Assembly (NCBI GenBank): GCA_036674765.1
Contig: JARVKI010000009.1
Location: 372,001 to 436,000, forward strand
Direction: 5' to 3'
DNA: 64,000 bases
DNA from: Seiridium cupressi
Taxonomy: Eukaryota > Ascomycota > Sordariomycetes > Amphisphaeriales > Sporocadaceae
The position numbers and the translations under genes are program-made. Below the pieces are notes generated by a model. The model was not told the origin of the DNA. It saw only the letters and a program-made list of their open reading frames with translations, and ran no database searches. Below, one piece after another: positions 1 through 11,352 of the stretch (its first letter is position 1; each line of letters starts with the position of its first letter).

Positions 1-452
1 AAATTGGTATCGAAATGTACAGTCGTTTAACAGAGCCTAGCCTGTTTGGCCGAATCCTGCCGTGTCCCCCGACTTGACGTTTGTGGATACTAGTGTAGTC
101 GCAATGCGAGTGCGAGCCGGCGACATATTTCCCACCACCATCTGTCCGTCGCCGGAGATCTGACCCTCCGCCGACCCACCGGCTGCCATCTCACAGTATA
201 AAGAGCTCAAAACCATCACTCCGCGCATGGGGTTATTTTCAGTCCGTGGTGGAGAGGCACCATTATCATGTGGCGGGTCACTCGGGAAACTGTGGCATTC
301 TGGTCTCTTCCCGCCCGAAAGCTCACAGTGCCTTGAACCAAGTATAAGTCGGACGACATGCGCCGGGCGATATGGGACAATCAACCAGCACAACCACCTC
401 GCACCAGGCCGATTTATCTTCATACTTTGATGCCCTCTCATCCGGCTACAAA
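1..452. other. Left edge, no gene seen
   Basis: This stretch lies upstream of the short-chain dehydrogenase and should hold its promoter. I see no protein with recognisable family features on either strand. An in-frame ATG at 372 would add 27 residues to the dehydrogenase; the added residues are polar and do not look like a targeting signal. Confidence 0.4.
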
Positions 453-1456
453 ATGACTACTCCAAATATATGGCTTATCACCGGTGCTACGAGCGGCATC
501 GGTCTCGAGCTTGCTAAGGCCGCCCTCGCCGCTGGCCACACAGTCATCGCAGGCTGTCGCGATATGTCCAAGAACCCTGAGTTGACGGCCGAGTTGGAGA
601 AGCTGGGCGCTTCCTGGTTGCAGCTGGACCTAGCTGCTAGCGATGTCGAGGCAAAAGTCCAGGAGACTATTGTCAAATTCGGCCACATTGACGTTCTTAT
701 CAACAATGCCGGCTATGGCGTAGCAGGAGCTATCGAGGATATCAGGTAAGACCATTCTCTCTTTCATAGTCGCTGCCATCCTGTATAACATGCAGCACCC
801 CGAAAGAAAGCTGACCTGTCATATAGTGTTGATCAAGTCAGAGGCCAGTTCGATGTCAACGTCCTGGGTCCTTTACGCACCATCCAGGCCGTTCTTCCAT
901 CGATGCGGCATCGCAAGTCCGGCACCATTGTCAACATCGGCAGTTCCAATGGCATCGCTTCCATGCCCGGGCTAGGAGTCTACAGTGCCAGCAAGTTCGC
1001 TGTAGAAGGTAAGCCGTTCGCCAAGTCGACGTGTCACATCTACGTGTGAGTACCACGGCTAATCATGTGTGTTCAGGCCTGACGGAAGGCCTGCAAATGG
1101 AATTGGCAGGCTTCGGGATTCGCGTCCTGCTCGTTGAGCCGGGTTTGATTGCAACTCGGTTCGCGGACCCCAAAGGCTCTGGTGTGATGGTGCCGCTCAC
1201 CGAACCATACAAAGGAACTGCTGCGGACCAAACCTTGCGGGCTGTCATGAACGCTGGTGCAGCTGGCATGGGAGGCAGCGCGGAGAAGACGGCGCTCCGC
1301 ATCATTGAGGCGGTTGACGGCACGGGCTTTTTCAAGAGCAAGGAGGTAAAGCTAAGACTTGTTTTGGGTGCCGATGCCGCTGGCGGAGTCCAAAAGAAAG
1401 GACAGGAGTATCTTGACTTGTTTGACGAGCTGAAGGGCGTATGGGACAGCATCTAG
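453..1456 (+). CDS. Short-chain dehydrogenase/reductase, classical type
   Basis: NAD(P)-dependent oxidoreductase of the classical SDR family; the substrate cannot be told from sequence. Three exons are read: 453-745, 827-1008 and 1077-1456, joined by introns starting GTAAG and ending in AG, giving 284 residues, the usual size for a single-domain SDR. Visible motifs are the cofactor-binding TGATSGIG (residues 10-17), NNAG (84-87), the catalytic serine in IGSS (about 137) and the YSASK active site (Tyr150, Lys154). PG motif follows in VEPGLIAT. There is no signal peptide, so a cytosolic enzyme is inferred. The start at 453 places the Rossmann strand right at the N-terminus as is usual; an upstream in-frame ATG at 372 is possible. 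The neighbour is convergent, 224 bp between stop codons. Such SDRs are common in secondary metabolism, but no cluster backbone gene is nearby. Confidence 0.9.
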
Positions 1457-1680
1457 CCAGTCTTCTGGACAGGATTCACAGTTTAATCCGTGATAAATTG
1501 GTAATATTGTTCATATTTGATAGATACATTTATAAACCACGCAACAAGGAGCTTTGATTAAGTGCAATCAATGGATGTTTCTTAGGCAAGACTTCTATTT
1601 TATAATAGTTCGCTTTAAGCAAATGATAACACAGTATTTCAAACAAATGTCAACCCCACTGATCCCCTCATCCATCCCGG

Positions 1681-2248
1681 TCAGATCGACAACAGATTCC
1701 AAACCGCCAGCCCACTACCGACAAGCGGCAGCATGGCTCTCACAAAGTTCAGCCTGCTCCACTTGCCCAACGCCTTCCTCGCGGCCTGCAACTCCAGCTC
1801 CCCGCCTTTCTCCTGGGCCCCCTTCGCCATCATGCCCTCGAGCTCCCCAATGGTGCCCAGGATGAACAGCAGCGTGAACGGCACGATGCCCACGGTCAGT
1901 GCGCCGGCGCCGGCAAAGCCGCGCCACTCCAGACCGCGCGAGCAGTACGCATAGGCCACGCTAAAGTACGAGGCGGTGATGGCGACGGCAGCGGGCGGCA
2001 TGTAGCTCTTTCCGAGGCTGTAGGCGATGTGCCATTGCTGGAGCAGGACTTCCCTGGGAGCGGAGGAGCGCAAGATGGGCGTGATTGTGAAGAATGAGAT
2101 CGCTGCACCCGCGCCTAGTGAGGGTCGTGTTAGTAATAGTAGATGGCTGGAGTAAGTGGGCGACGCTGCAGATCTTACCGGACGCCCAAGCCGATGCTAC
2201 GATGCTTGCGGTTGCAACGATGGGGAGGGGACTCGTTATGGTAGACAT
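1681..2248 (-). CDS. DUF1772-like small membrane protein
   Basis: Two exons on the minus strand (2248-2179 and 2114-1681) give 167 residues. The single intron starts GTAAGATC and ends in CTAG. Hydrophobic stretches lie at the N-terminus (around residues 8-40), in the middle (about 63-80 and 90-112) and near the C-terminus (about 150-165), as in the four-helix DUF1772 family. Some members of that family are anthrone oxygenases of fungal polyketide pathways, others have no known role. The family assignment is from recollection of the pattern, with no motif specific enough to name a substrate. The convergent neighbour is a short-chain dehydrogenase; the pairing is suggestive of small-molecule metabolism but no polyketide synthase is visible. 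Confidence 0.7.
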
Positions 2249-2782
2249 TGCTGCTGGATATATGATGTAATGTTCCACCTTTGATGTTCGTGGTTCGTAT
2301 AATGACGAAATATCAGTTGATGACTAGCGCTGAGGTGAATATGTACTACGTAAAAGTGTTGTTGGGCTGATTCGTGTTAAAATTGAGACACTAGAGCAAT
2401 TGAGCCCAAGATTTCCTGATGCTTCCATTTATAATGCACGATTGGTCCTACTCGGACAATTCGACGGACAATTTGTGATTATGAAACTACGGAATTATGG
2501 TGGGTCACGCCGGACATCTTTAGTTTTCCGATCGGACCATCCTAGGTGTCAGAGGCTCCACCCGGGATCGACAGCCGCGAAGTCTCCGTCTCCGGCGCCA
2601 AAACTCGGTCAATGAATGATGTTGCGTGTAACTAACAACAGATTGACATCTTTTTTGGTTCCGAATCGCTTGTAATCATATCAAGTTTTACCGTGCCAGA
2701 ACGCCGTGAACAAATGCGGGATCACTTCTCCTATCGCCCGATACTGGGTGACATGTCACCCGACCGGACTCGTGGTATCATC
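2249..2782. other. Intergenic, promoter of the DUF1772-like gene and 3' side of HAS1
   Basis: I find no supportable gene here. Short open frames do not continue into any recognisable domain. The span holds the upstream region of the minus-strand DUF1772-like gene and the 3' flank of HAS1. Confidence 0.4.
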
Positions 2783-5608
2783 TCATCTCCTTCTGAACGA
2801 TTGGTTCGAACCCTGCCTTGGCTGCGAACCGTAAGCTCTTCTCCCTTGCACCCTGTCATTACTTCTCATGCTGGCATTCAGCTGGATGTCAACACGCGGT
2901 GGGACAGCAAAGCCAAATGCTTTTGCGACCTTCTTGATGTCCAGTTTGCCTACGTCAAAGACGGAACGAAGGCTATGACTGGCATATGCGTGGATGTACG
3001 ACTTCAGCCCGTCTTTGGCGGATGAATTTAGATAGTAGTTCTGGGAGACTAGCTTCTCAAGCTGGCTTTGGATATTAATCTAATGGAGGAAAACGTGTTA
3101 GCTTTCTCATGTTAATCATGAGCGGACGAAGGATGCCCGCTCCTTCAAAAGATATTCCATTCCTGGCTCAGGGCTTCTGATTGGTAAAATAAAATACTGA
3201 ATAATTTCCCTTGAAAACTGGAAGAAAAATAAGAGCATTATAGGCTTGCTGTACTTACAATCTTGTTGGCGGGGAAATCGAACTCTGAAATTGGAACCCT
3301 GGACTGAATGGCCAAAGTTAGCGGGGATACAACTTGGAATCTGGACGTTCGACATACCTGTTTCAAGTGTGTGAGGAAGCCCGCTTCGCTTGGCTGCAAG
3401 AACATCAAACCTAAGAAAGTCAGCTCTATTTCGGAGATTTCCAACAAGGGTGGTGAATAAGTCGTACTTCTTCCTTTCTCGTTCGCACGTGCCGTACGGC
3501 CAACCCGGTGGATATACTCCTTAGTCTCGTCCGGAGGGTCGAACTGGACGATCCAGTCAACAGCAGGAATCTGTCGAATGCGTTAGCAGGTACAAGACTA
3601 AGTGTTTAAAATATCTTACGTCTAGGCCACGAGCGGCTACATCAGTACATAACAATGTACCTTGCTTGGCGTTCGAAAACTCGAAAAAGGTATTGGTTCT
3701 CTTGATTTGCTTCTGTTTACCATCTGATGAAATAGCCGTCAGCTTCTCATTTCATCGTGGACAAACAAAAAAAATATGGTTTAAGTTTGATCAATGCTTT
3801 GCGTCTGTGCCAAGTTCGTGCTGAAACCAGACACGTGCTCTTTGAACTTACGGAGATCCAGACACGGTAAGTCAATACTACGAGGTGGTTAGCAAAGGAC
3901 TTGATTTGAAGAGCAAGAGTCTTACTAGTTGAGAAGCTCAGCATGATATCTATAGAATCAAGTCAGCAAATTCCATCCAATTGTTCGTTCCTTGAGGCCA
4001 AGGACATGCTGTCCCACTTTCCCAGAAGCAACCCTTAAGAGGCTATAACAGCTTCCGAGAAAGTGCAGCGGCCTATGAGAGACCTTGGAATTCTTACTTG
4101 ACACAGGCACAACTTGAGAAGAAGACGATAATCTTTTTCTTCTGGTTTCTTTTCAGGAAACTGAAGAGCAACAGGAAACGCTTGTCCGCTTCGCAAATGA
4201 CATAGCCCTGTTCTAGGCCCTCAGCGGTACTGTATTGCTTCTCTCTACCATATTTGCGATTAGTACATGCTTGTCGACGAAAACCGGAATTTGCTTACTC
4301 GTCGACGTTGATATAGAGCGGGCCTGGACGAAGAGAGATGCGAGCGAGATCCTCAACTTTGGTCGTTTGAGTAGCACTGAACAGCATACTCTGGCGCTCA
4401 GTCGAGGGCACTGTAATCACAGAAATTAGCACAGCTTGTGTCAGGGACTACAGATCGGCCACTCACAGATTTTGATGATCTGCTTCATCTCGTCCTCGAA
4501 TCCGGTCTCAAGTATACGATCCGCTGTTTGGGAAAGTTAGCAAAAACGTGGCCCCAACACTCAAACCGGTGTATTGCGCACCTTCATCAATGACCAGGGA
4601 TTTCTACCACGAGTTAGCGCTGTTAGAAAACGATCCGAGGAAGAGACCTACCAAGTTCTTGTACACAAATGCTGGAGTGTTCTGGAGGTGGTCAAGCAAT
4701 CGACCCGGTGTAGCTACCAAGAGATTGATGCCCTGCCGATCGTGTTAGTGTCTGGACTGGTGACTGGCCTGCACCAGATCTTCTCCTGGAAGCTATACCT
4801 TAGCGAGCTTATCGGCCTCTGCTCTGCGGTTGGCACCGCCCATGACAATCCCGTACGTTTGCGAGTGATGCGCTGATTTTTACGTTAGCATCGTTCCTGA
4901 CCCTACTCAACTAGCTTATGGTGGTGGTACATACCCATCAATTCTCTGGCAACCCCGAAAATCTGGAGTGCCAGTTCGCGAGTGGGTGATATGATGATGA
5001 CCGCTGTTCCGTTCCTGGGCTTGAATCGCAACGAGTTCATCATCTCTATAGCTGGAATCAAGAAAGCCAACTGGAAGAGTCTCTGTCTTAGTTCCTGTTC
5101 ATCAAAGACTCAATCGGTTACCTACTGTCTTGCCACTTCCCGTTTTGGCGGCCCCCAAAACATCTTTTCCGGCGAGCAAAGGGGGAATTCCACGACGTTG
5201 AATCTCGGTCATGGTAGTGAATCCCATATCCTTGATGGCCTTCATCGTGCGTTCGGATAGGTTCAGCTCTTCGAAGGTGCTGGCATTTGATTCGGCCGTC
5301 GGCGGCAGAGTAAGGCTCTTGTCCAAATCGGTAAGGAGGTCGTCGCCGCTTGCTCCTTCAGCAGCGTCGCCATCTTCATCCTCGCCCTCCTCTTCCACTT
5401 CGTCACTAGCGGCTTCCTCGTCTTCTTCTTCGTCGTCGTCGTGCTCTTCCTCGATTTCAACCTCCTCCTCGCTCGACGATTCCACGGGCTGCTCCGGCTC
5501 CACCCGCTTCAACTTCTTTGATTTCTTGTCGGGAGCGGCGACCGTGGCTTTGGCAGCCTTCGCGGGCTTGACGCCATTGCTGTCCGAGTACTTGCGCTTT
5601 GAGCCCAT
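2783..5608 (-). CDS. HAS1: ATP-dependent RNA helicase Has1 (DEAD-box), 15 exons
   Basis: Nucleolar DEAD-box helicase needed for 40S and 60S ribosomal subunit assembly. Exons read on the minus strand: 5608-5126, 5070-4935, 4872-4799, 4732-4652, 4603-4582, 4523-4467, 4410-4299, 4244-4098, 3949-3926, 3877-3852, 3723-3620, 3570-3468, 3410-3358, 3303-3259 and 3079-2783; the frame closes to 587 residues, normal for Has1. An acidic Glu/Asp stretch covers residues about 43-82, the Q motif 112-137, motif I AKTGSGKT 154-161, [12 protein letters not shown], the DEAD box at 264-267, SAT at 296-298 and HRVGRTAR at 443-450. The C-terminal Has1 block ([18 protein letters not shown]) is present, ending in a basic tail. 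Oddities are three micro-exons of 22, 24 and 26 nt and an intron inside the DEAD-box codon for Ala. The start at 5608 is the first ATG giving the lysine-rich N-terminus. Confidence 0.95.
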
Positions 5609-6409
5609 CTTTGCGATTGTGGGAGAGCTTGTCGATTGGAGCGGTGATAAGCGGCAACTAGAAAAGTTTTGGGGTTTGGAGTGCAGCCACTGGACTTTTC
5701 TCTCTCTAGCGTACAACTTTTACAGTATCGATTAACTGATAAGATTGCCGCTGCCCCACCTTTAGCGCGCTTACGCTCTTGCAAAGGGAAGTCGCACGTG
5801 CTAGTGACAGGGATAAAATGGCATATGGTACGCGGTACAGCGGCAAAATGTATGTAGGACAAAATGGTTCTTGAGAGAACTGTTGTGCTCACCAGTCAGC
5901 CATCAGTCCACAGGTGCTGCTCTTTATCCGCTATAATGAGCTGAGAAAGCCATTGCATTTGATCACGAGACAAATTGAGCCGTCCCGCTCAAGGAACCAT
6001 TTGTGAGTATCAAGTATCAATACTGGTGTTTGGGTGGACCTACAACTCTTGTCTCGGGCAACTGAGTTGACCAAGTTGAGAAAATAAAAAGACAACTCTC
6101 ATTTGCATTGTGGCATGGTTCATATTTGGTCATTATTGTTCGCTGCCCAACTAATACAGTTGCTGCTTAGTTCCGTTCATCCCCTCTATAATGATGCAAG
6201 AAATCCCCCTTTATGAAAGCCTTGTTGATGCAATCAGCCCTTTCCCGCGCCGTCTATCGTTATGAACATTTTCCGGATCCCTTATGTCCTTCTTGCCGTG
6301 TCATGGCATACTCATTACAGCTGCAAACCCACGCCGGCCTCTGAACATTGTACCAAGAGTCCTTCAGTGGACTCTGCCATTGCTCCTAGTCCGCAATGGT
6401 TCATACTCA
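5609..6409. promoter_or_regulatory. HAS1 upstream region with a CACGTG E-box
   Basis: This 0.8 kb lies between the start of HAS1 and the stop of the next minus-strand gene. A palindromic CACGTG sits at 5795-5800, 187 bp before the HAS1 start codon. CACGTG is a known bHLH/Cbf1-type site in fungi; its use here is inference. No gene is seen in the rest of the span. Confidence 0.3.
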
Positions 6410-7871
6410 TCAAATGGTAGTTGCACCAGGTACTGGATCCTCGTGCTTCGCTGTACTGCCCTTTGCTCTCCATGTGCTCACGGCGGGGATATCCGCCTGC
6501 CATCTCTCTTCATCTGTTCCATATGCTCTTGGGGTGAGCTTGATGAGACAGTGGAGAGGGACGTTCATCCAGGGCGATTTTGATTGATCCTTCTTCATGA
6601 AATAAGCGTAGATGCATCTCAGAATGGCTTGATGGGTGACGATCAAGATATCCTCGGATCTCTCCAGCTCCATAATGATGGGCTCTAGCCGAATGACGAC
6701 ATCGCGGTACGACTCGCCGCCCCTGTATCGGTAGTTGTATTTGTCTTCATCTCGAGCAATGAAGTCCTCGGGATAAATGTCCTTGATTTCTTGGTAAGTC
6801 ATACCATCACAAAGGCCAGCATCGAGCTCGTCGAGAGCCTTCCATTGCAATTGGTTGTAGTTGTCGGGCAGAAACCGAGCTGTCTGAATTGTTCGCTTAA
6901 GTGTAGAGGTCCATACCGTCAAAGGACGATCGCTCTATTGAACACGTTAGGCGAAGAGCTCGGTAGTGTATGCGGCAGGGAGATGACTTACACCAACTGA
7001 TTGTCGGACCAGCTCCGGTAGCTTCTGCGCATACTGATGCCCTCGGCCAGAAAGATCCGCGTCTCCACCTATGCGCCCATCCAGATTGTACATGGACTCT
7101 CCATGCCGCGATAGCCAGATGGAACGCGGCCGAATATGGAGGTTCATGAGGTAGTATACAACGCGACTTTGCAGGTAGTCTTGAATGCGATTGATGATGA
7201 CTTGGCTGCCAACGTTCATGATCTTCAGGTACGTATAGCTGCTCTCGTCGCCGTCGCCATCAATGGTCTTGTAGACTTTCTCATAGTTCTTGATGCGATT
7301 TCGAAAGTCGAGCGCAGCCTGTTCGGGATCCTGGCCCTTGTAGTCGGGACTGGTGGCCTTGACATCCCGGATGTTGGCCATGATCAGATCCTCGTCCTCG
7401 CATTTGGACTCGACGAACATGACCTCAACACCCTCGCGCTCACAGACGTCCGCAACCCATTTCCGGCGCTCCTTAGTAGAGTTCGTCGCATCTAGAATTC
7501 CAATGACGCCGCCTTGTCGGAACCAGGCCAACATGTCCGCTATAGCAGCCTCGGCGGCCGCCTTCCTTCTACGCTCCCCCTCGGCATTGCCCATATCGAA
7601 GAAGTCGGCGGAGGGTTGGGGAGCATCGTTTCGGCGGTAATTGCCGACATTGAATGTCTTGGCGTCGATGGAGAGCCATTGCAGATACCGTTGGGCTGGT
7701 CACGCGAGAGCGCGAAACGTCAGCTTATAGTCTTTTGGTAACGGCAGAGTTGGAGTGAACTTTACCTTTCTGTGCTATAAAACTCTTCCCGCGTGCAGGC
7801 AATCCTACCATAACCACGCAAACCTTGGTATCCTCGACCTGTACGCCCATGCCGTTAATGCTTGGAGCCAT
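6410..7871 (-). CDS. 6-phosphofructo-2-kinase / fructose-2,6-bisphosphatase
   Basis: Bifunctional cytosolic enzyme that makes and removes fructose 2,6-bisphosphate, the allosteric switch between glycolysis and gluconeogenesis. Three minus-strand exons (7871-7766, 7695-6992, 6934-6410) give 444 residues, close to the size of compact PFKFB proteins and lacking the long regulatory extensions of yeast Pfk26/Pfk27. The kinase half has the Walker A GLPARGKS (residues 23-30) and the NVGNYRR block. The phosphatase half has the phospho-histidine motif LSRHGES with His233, a conserved acidic residue around Glu306 and the second histidine in VTHQAILRC (His371). Because His233 is retained (yeast Pfk26 has lost it), both activities are predicted; this is inference from residues. 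The ATG at 7871 leaves a short N-terminus before the P-loop. Confidence 0.95.
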
Positions 7872-9905
7872 GCTTGCTAGCTTTGTATCGAAACCACGAG
7901 CTCAGGCGTAAATGACGAAAGCATGCAAGGCGATTGGGCAGGATGCAGAAGCGAAGACGGTCCGAATAGCAGAAATATAAGGGGTCCTGGGACATGAAAA
8001 TAGGCACAGGAACAAGGGCAGTTCGGGCAGGGGAGCCAGCGTGGTGATCAGATCAGACGATGTGAATTCTCAGTCGATAGAGGCAAGGAAAGTCTGCTGC
8101 ACGAAATGCCGTCACCCTCGGGATTCTCAGGGCCAAACTTTCCCTGAGAACCCGGTCCAGCGGGCACCTGATAGTGGAAACCTTCGGCACCACCCCGCAA
8201 TGAGCATGGGTTCAGCGATGTCTTCCCACATCTTCCCATAGCCTAACCCCGCTAAGAGGGCTGCCGGGGCTCTTCTTCGTCGTCCTGTGAGCAGATAACC
8301 CCTCACCGACGGCACGTATTTGGATGCCGCGCTCCCTCACCTCTTCCAGATTTTGGGCAAGTCCCATTCTAGAACTTCTGGAATGCCCGAAGTGGGAGCT
8401 GAGAGCTCGGGGTGACGCCGCCGGGGTAGCAGCAAGTACATCACCGGTTCGACTTTGATCGCCCCGACTCGAGACACTAGGCAGACTGTCTGCCCATCAT
8501 AGTGCAGTGTGCAGTGGAGGGCAGGGGATGAAGAGAGCCGTCTGTAGCCATATTGCAGGCTTGAAAGTCTGCTCGAGTCAATTGGGCCGCTGTAGCACAA
8601 ACGTTCTTTCGGAACGCACTGCCGGCAAGTGCCAAGAAAGAAGAGATGCCCACTCGGACGTTCATCTTTTAAACCCCAATCGCCCTTCTATGCAGAATCT
8701 TCCTTCCTAAGAAGAAAAAAATCACTATGATCTGTTGCGCCTCGACTCGTGGTAGCGGACAGTTCATTGCTCAGTCCGTGAGACACGTACGACTTCATTG
8801 CTCGAATCCGCCCCCTTTTTGATTCCTGATCTTTTCAATTCTTTCTTTTTCTCCCTTTTCTGTCCCTGTACTTAGTTGACTGGAAGAATGGGTCCTTGTT
8901 TGAGGCTTAGAGAAACCCCGAGACGCGAGCTGCTAGTCTCGCAACCGCTGCACAAAACACCGAACCAAAACTCACGATAGTTGTTTGGGGGGCGTTGGCC
9001 AGCTCGACCACTGCAGGGCATGTCTCCACATTCTTACAGGAACAAAACACTCTTCCGCTGTCTCATGACTTTGAGAGTAGCGGTGTGATGAACCCGGGCC
9101 CTTCTGGGCGCCAGCGCCGGAAATGCTTCCCAGTATTTGCAAGGTCGAATCGAAATCAATCAGAGGGCAAGGGGTGGGAGATGAAAGTAAACGTTTACCC
9201 CGTACCTTGCTGAAACTCCACGCATGGCTCCTTCTAGGCGGACCGCCTGCGGCGACACCCTTCATGATGACCTAGATTTGGTAGCTGGTCCGTCTTTGTC
9301 GGGTCGGACGTGGTTGTCTGACGTCCGTGGTAGGTATCCTGGCGGCTCTCTCTATCCGCCGCCCCACCGTGGCCAGCTTTCGTCGTGAGTTGTCAGAGCT
9401 TTGTCCGGTAAAACACAATATCGACTCCACGTGGGGGTTCAAGGCTCGAGTCCTACTTCAATATAGCGGGGATCATATCCGTCGAGAAGATGTGCAGAAA
9501 GGGCGAGATCAGTATTCGACAACGGTGCGTTCGATCTGACTGTCCAGTGTCTCTCCGATGCCAAGGAGATAAGGTTAGTTATGGAACCAACATAATACCT
9601 CATGTAGCATTACGTCATGCCAGCTAGATCGATATCGTGCCGTCCAAGAGCATAAGCTTTTAAAGAGTCGTATTACATTGAAAAACGTGGGGGTTTCATG
9701 CAAGGTGGCTCGACCAGTTGGGTTTGAAGCACTAGTGTACATACATAGACACTGACTTTCTGTCTCGTTCCTTACTATATCTTCCCAAGCACATTTGATA
9801 TGACTGTTTCGGGTAGTGTGAGCTTGAGACCTAAACCCTCATAATTCCTGACTATCACGAATTGAGAAAGCGCTTGCGACATAGAGTGCGCACCAAGATG
9901 CTGTT
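7872..9905. other. Gene-free interval between PFK2/FBPase2 and the protease
   Basis: About 2 kb with no supportable coding region. Open frames of 60-97 codons exist on both strands but overlap each other, lack family motifs and have no convincing splice partners. A pyrimidine-rich run on the plus strand at about 8811-8872 looks like the tract that precedes transcription starts in filamentous fungi, but the frame that follows (ATG at 8888) closes after about 34 codons. An unannotated non-coding transcript is possible and cannot be judged here. Confidence 0.4.
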
Positions 9906-11352
9906 CTAATAGAACTCTCGCGAGTAAACCGAGACCAAGCCAGCCCCAACATCGAAGAGGACCATCGCATTTGTCAAGAACGAGAGACCAAGTACGAATG
10001 GCCCGTTGTCTCCGTTGTTTATTGTCGTTGCACAGAGACCTGTCAAGGGATCTACCATCTCCTTATTGATCATGTCTTGCGGGTTGATCCAGAACGGGTC
10101 CCCTTCTATTTCAATAGCGAATCTTGGTGGGATGGCATCGCATTCGGCGAAGTAGGAGCCATAATACCAGAGATAGACCGCAGGCGGATTGAACTTGGAA
10201 TTAACCTCCTGTGCGATACCTGCAAATGATCGTCAATATGTCTCACCAAGCAGATGACAAGGTATGCAATTACTTGGTGGAACGTAGGTCATCGTCGTGC
10301 TGCTATCAATTATGAAAGGATATCTGGAGTGATCGTCTATTGTCTCCACAGTAAAGCCCGTGGGGATGATCGTATAGTACGACGGTTGGTACCCCGAAGC
10401 CCCCTTGTGTGCCATATCAGCCTGCTATCGTTAGTCCAGTCCTTATTCTGCTAGCCAATTCATGGAGGCTCACGATGATCAAGTGTGTTTGAGCCACGAC
10501 GCTCGTGCTGAGATTGATGGGTGGCAGCTCCCCGAAGGACACGGCGCCGGCTGTAGAGTTCCTGTCGAGTGCGAGACACCAGAAGGCGTCGACGTTCCCA
10601 CTCGTCATCATTGAAGCGAAGAGAGGCGAATACGTTGTCAGGTCTTCAGATCTATTACTAGCAAGATCATCGCCCAAGTATGCCGACGTCAGGGATGGGT
10701 ATGCCAGGCCGAGTACTCCACTGGTTACGTTGTCCCCGTTCCATGAACCAATACTGGCCAGGCCGATTTCTTGTTTGAGAACATTGATGCCTGCAATTTC
10801 GACATCCATGTAACCGAGCAGACCAGCTATCGTCTCGTTGTCGCTCGGACTGATGTGGAAGTGCTGACCAGTTATATGGCCGTTGGGAAAGTCGAGTTCT
10901 GGGTATGCCGGACCAAGGCCACAATCTGGCCCAGTGGTGTTAGGAGTAGAACAAGTGAAATTCAGACCTCGAAGCCAGGTGTCGGAACTACCAGAATCAA
11001 TCAGTAGCTTCGTTGGGGTTCCGTTCAAGAGGACATCCACAGAGTATTGGTTAGCCTTCTGGTCCACGACACTGACGTTCCCAAACCCCTGTTGGCCCTG
11101 TTTCAACTGTATGGCAGCGAGGTAAGATGCAGCTGATGGGTGTCCATGCTTCGAGTTTGTGGTAATTTTGGCCAGTTTCGCTTGGCCTCCATGCACGATC
11201 CGATCTTGGGCGGTGCTCAATGAAAGGACGGAAGCACGGCGGAATGTAACGCCTGGATATGACAGCGAGCGCAACATATCATTGATACCAGACGGGTTCA
11301 GCGGACCTGCGAGGCAAAGCCCTGCGAGGAGGGTTAGAACAAAGAACATCAT
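9906..11352 (-). CDS. Secreted pepsin-like (A1) aspartic protease, atypical motifs
   Basis: Three exons on the minus strand (11352-10474, 10421-10274, 10219-9906) give 446 residues. A signal peptide covers about residues 1-15 and a propeptide-like region follows, so secretion or vacuolar/surface location is inferred. The first catalytic motif is LIDSGSSDTW (Asp119). The second is IIDSSTTMTYVPP (Asp332), with Ser where the family has Gly. The flap region, normally F-x-I-x-Y-G-D-G, reads FHISPSDNETIAG, so the flap Tyr-Gly pair is missing. N-glycosylation sequons are frequent (for example NFT, NTT, NET, NVT, NRS, NST, NLS). Both catalytic aspartates remain. It may be a protease with unusual specificity or a weakly active relative. 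The ATG at 11352 is followed by a second Met; either gives the same signal peptide. Confidence 0.88.

Noticed and set aside
1..2250. Secondary-metabolite cluster suggested by SDR plus DUF1772-like genes
   Set aside because: No polyketide synthase, NRPS, terpene enzyme or pathway regulator lies in the window, and the next genes are housekeeping (HAS1, PFK2/FBPase2).
5209..5735. Plus-strand serine-rich frame of 174 codons opposite the first HAS1 exon
   Set aside because: It is the antisense reading of the Glu/Asp-rich HAS1 N-terminus (GAG/GAA read as CTC/TTC and TCC/TCT), not a gene.
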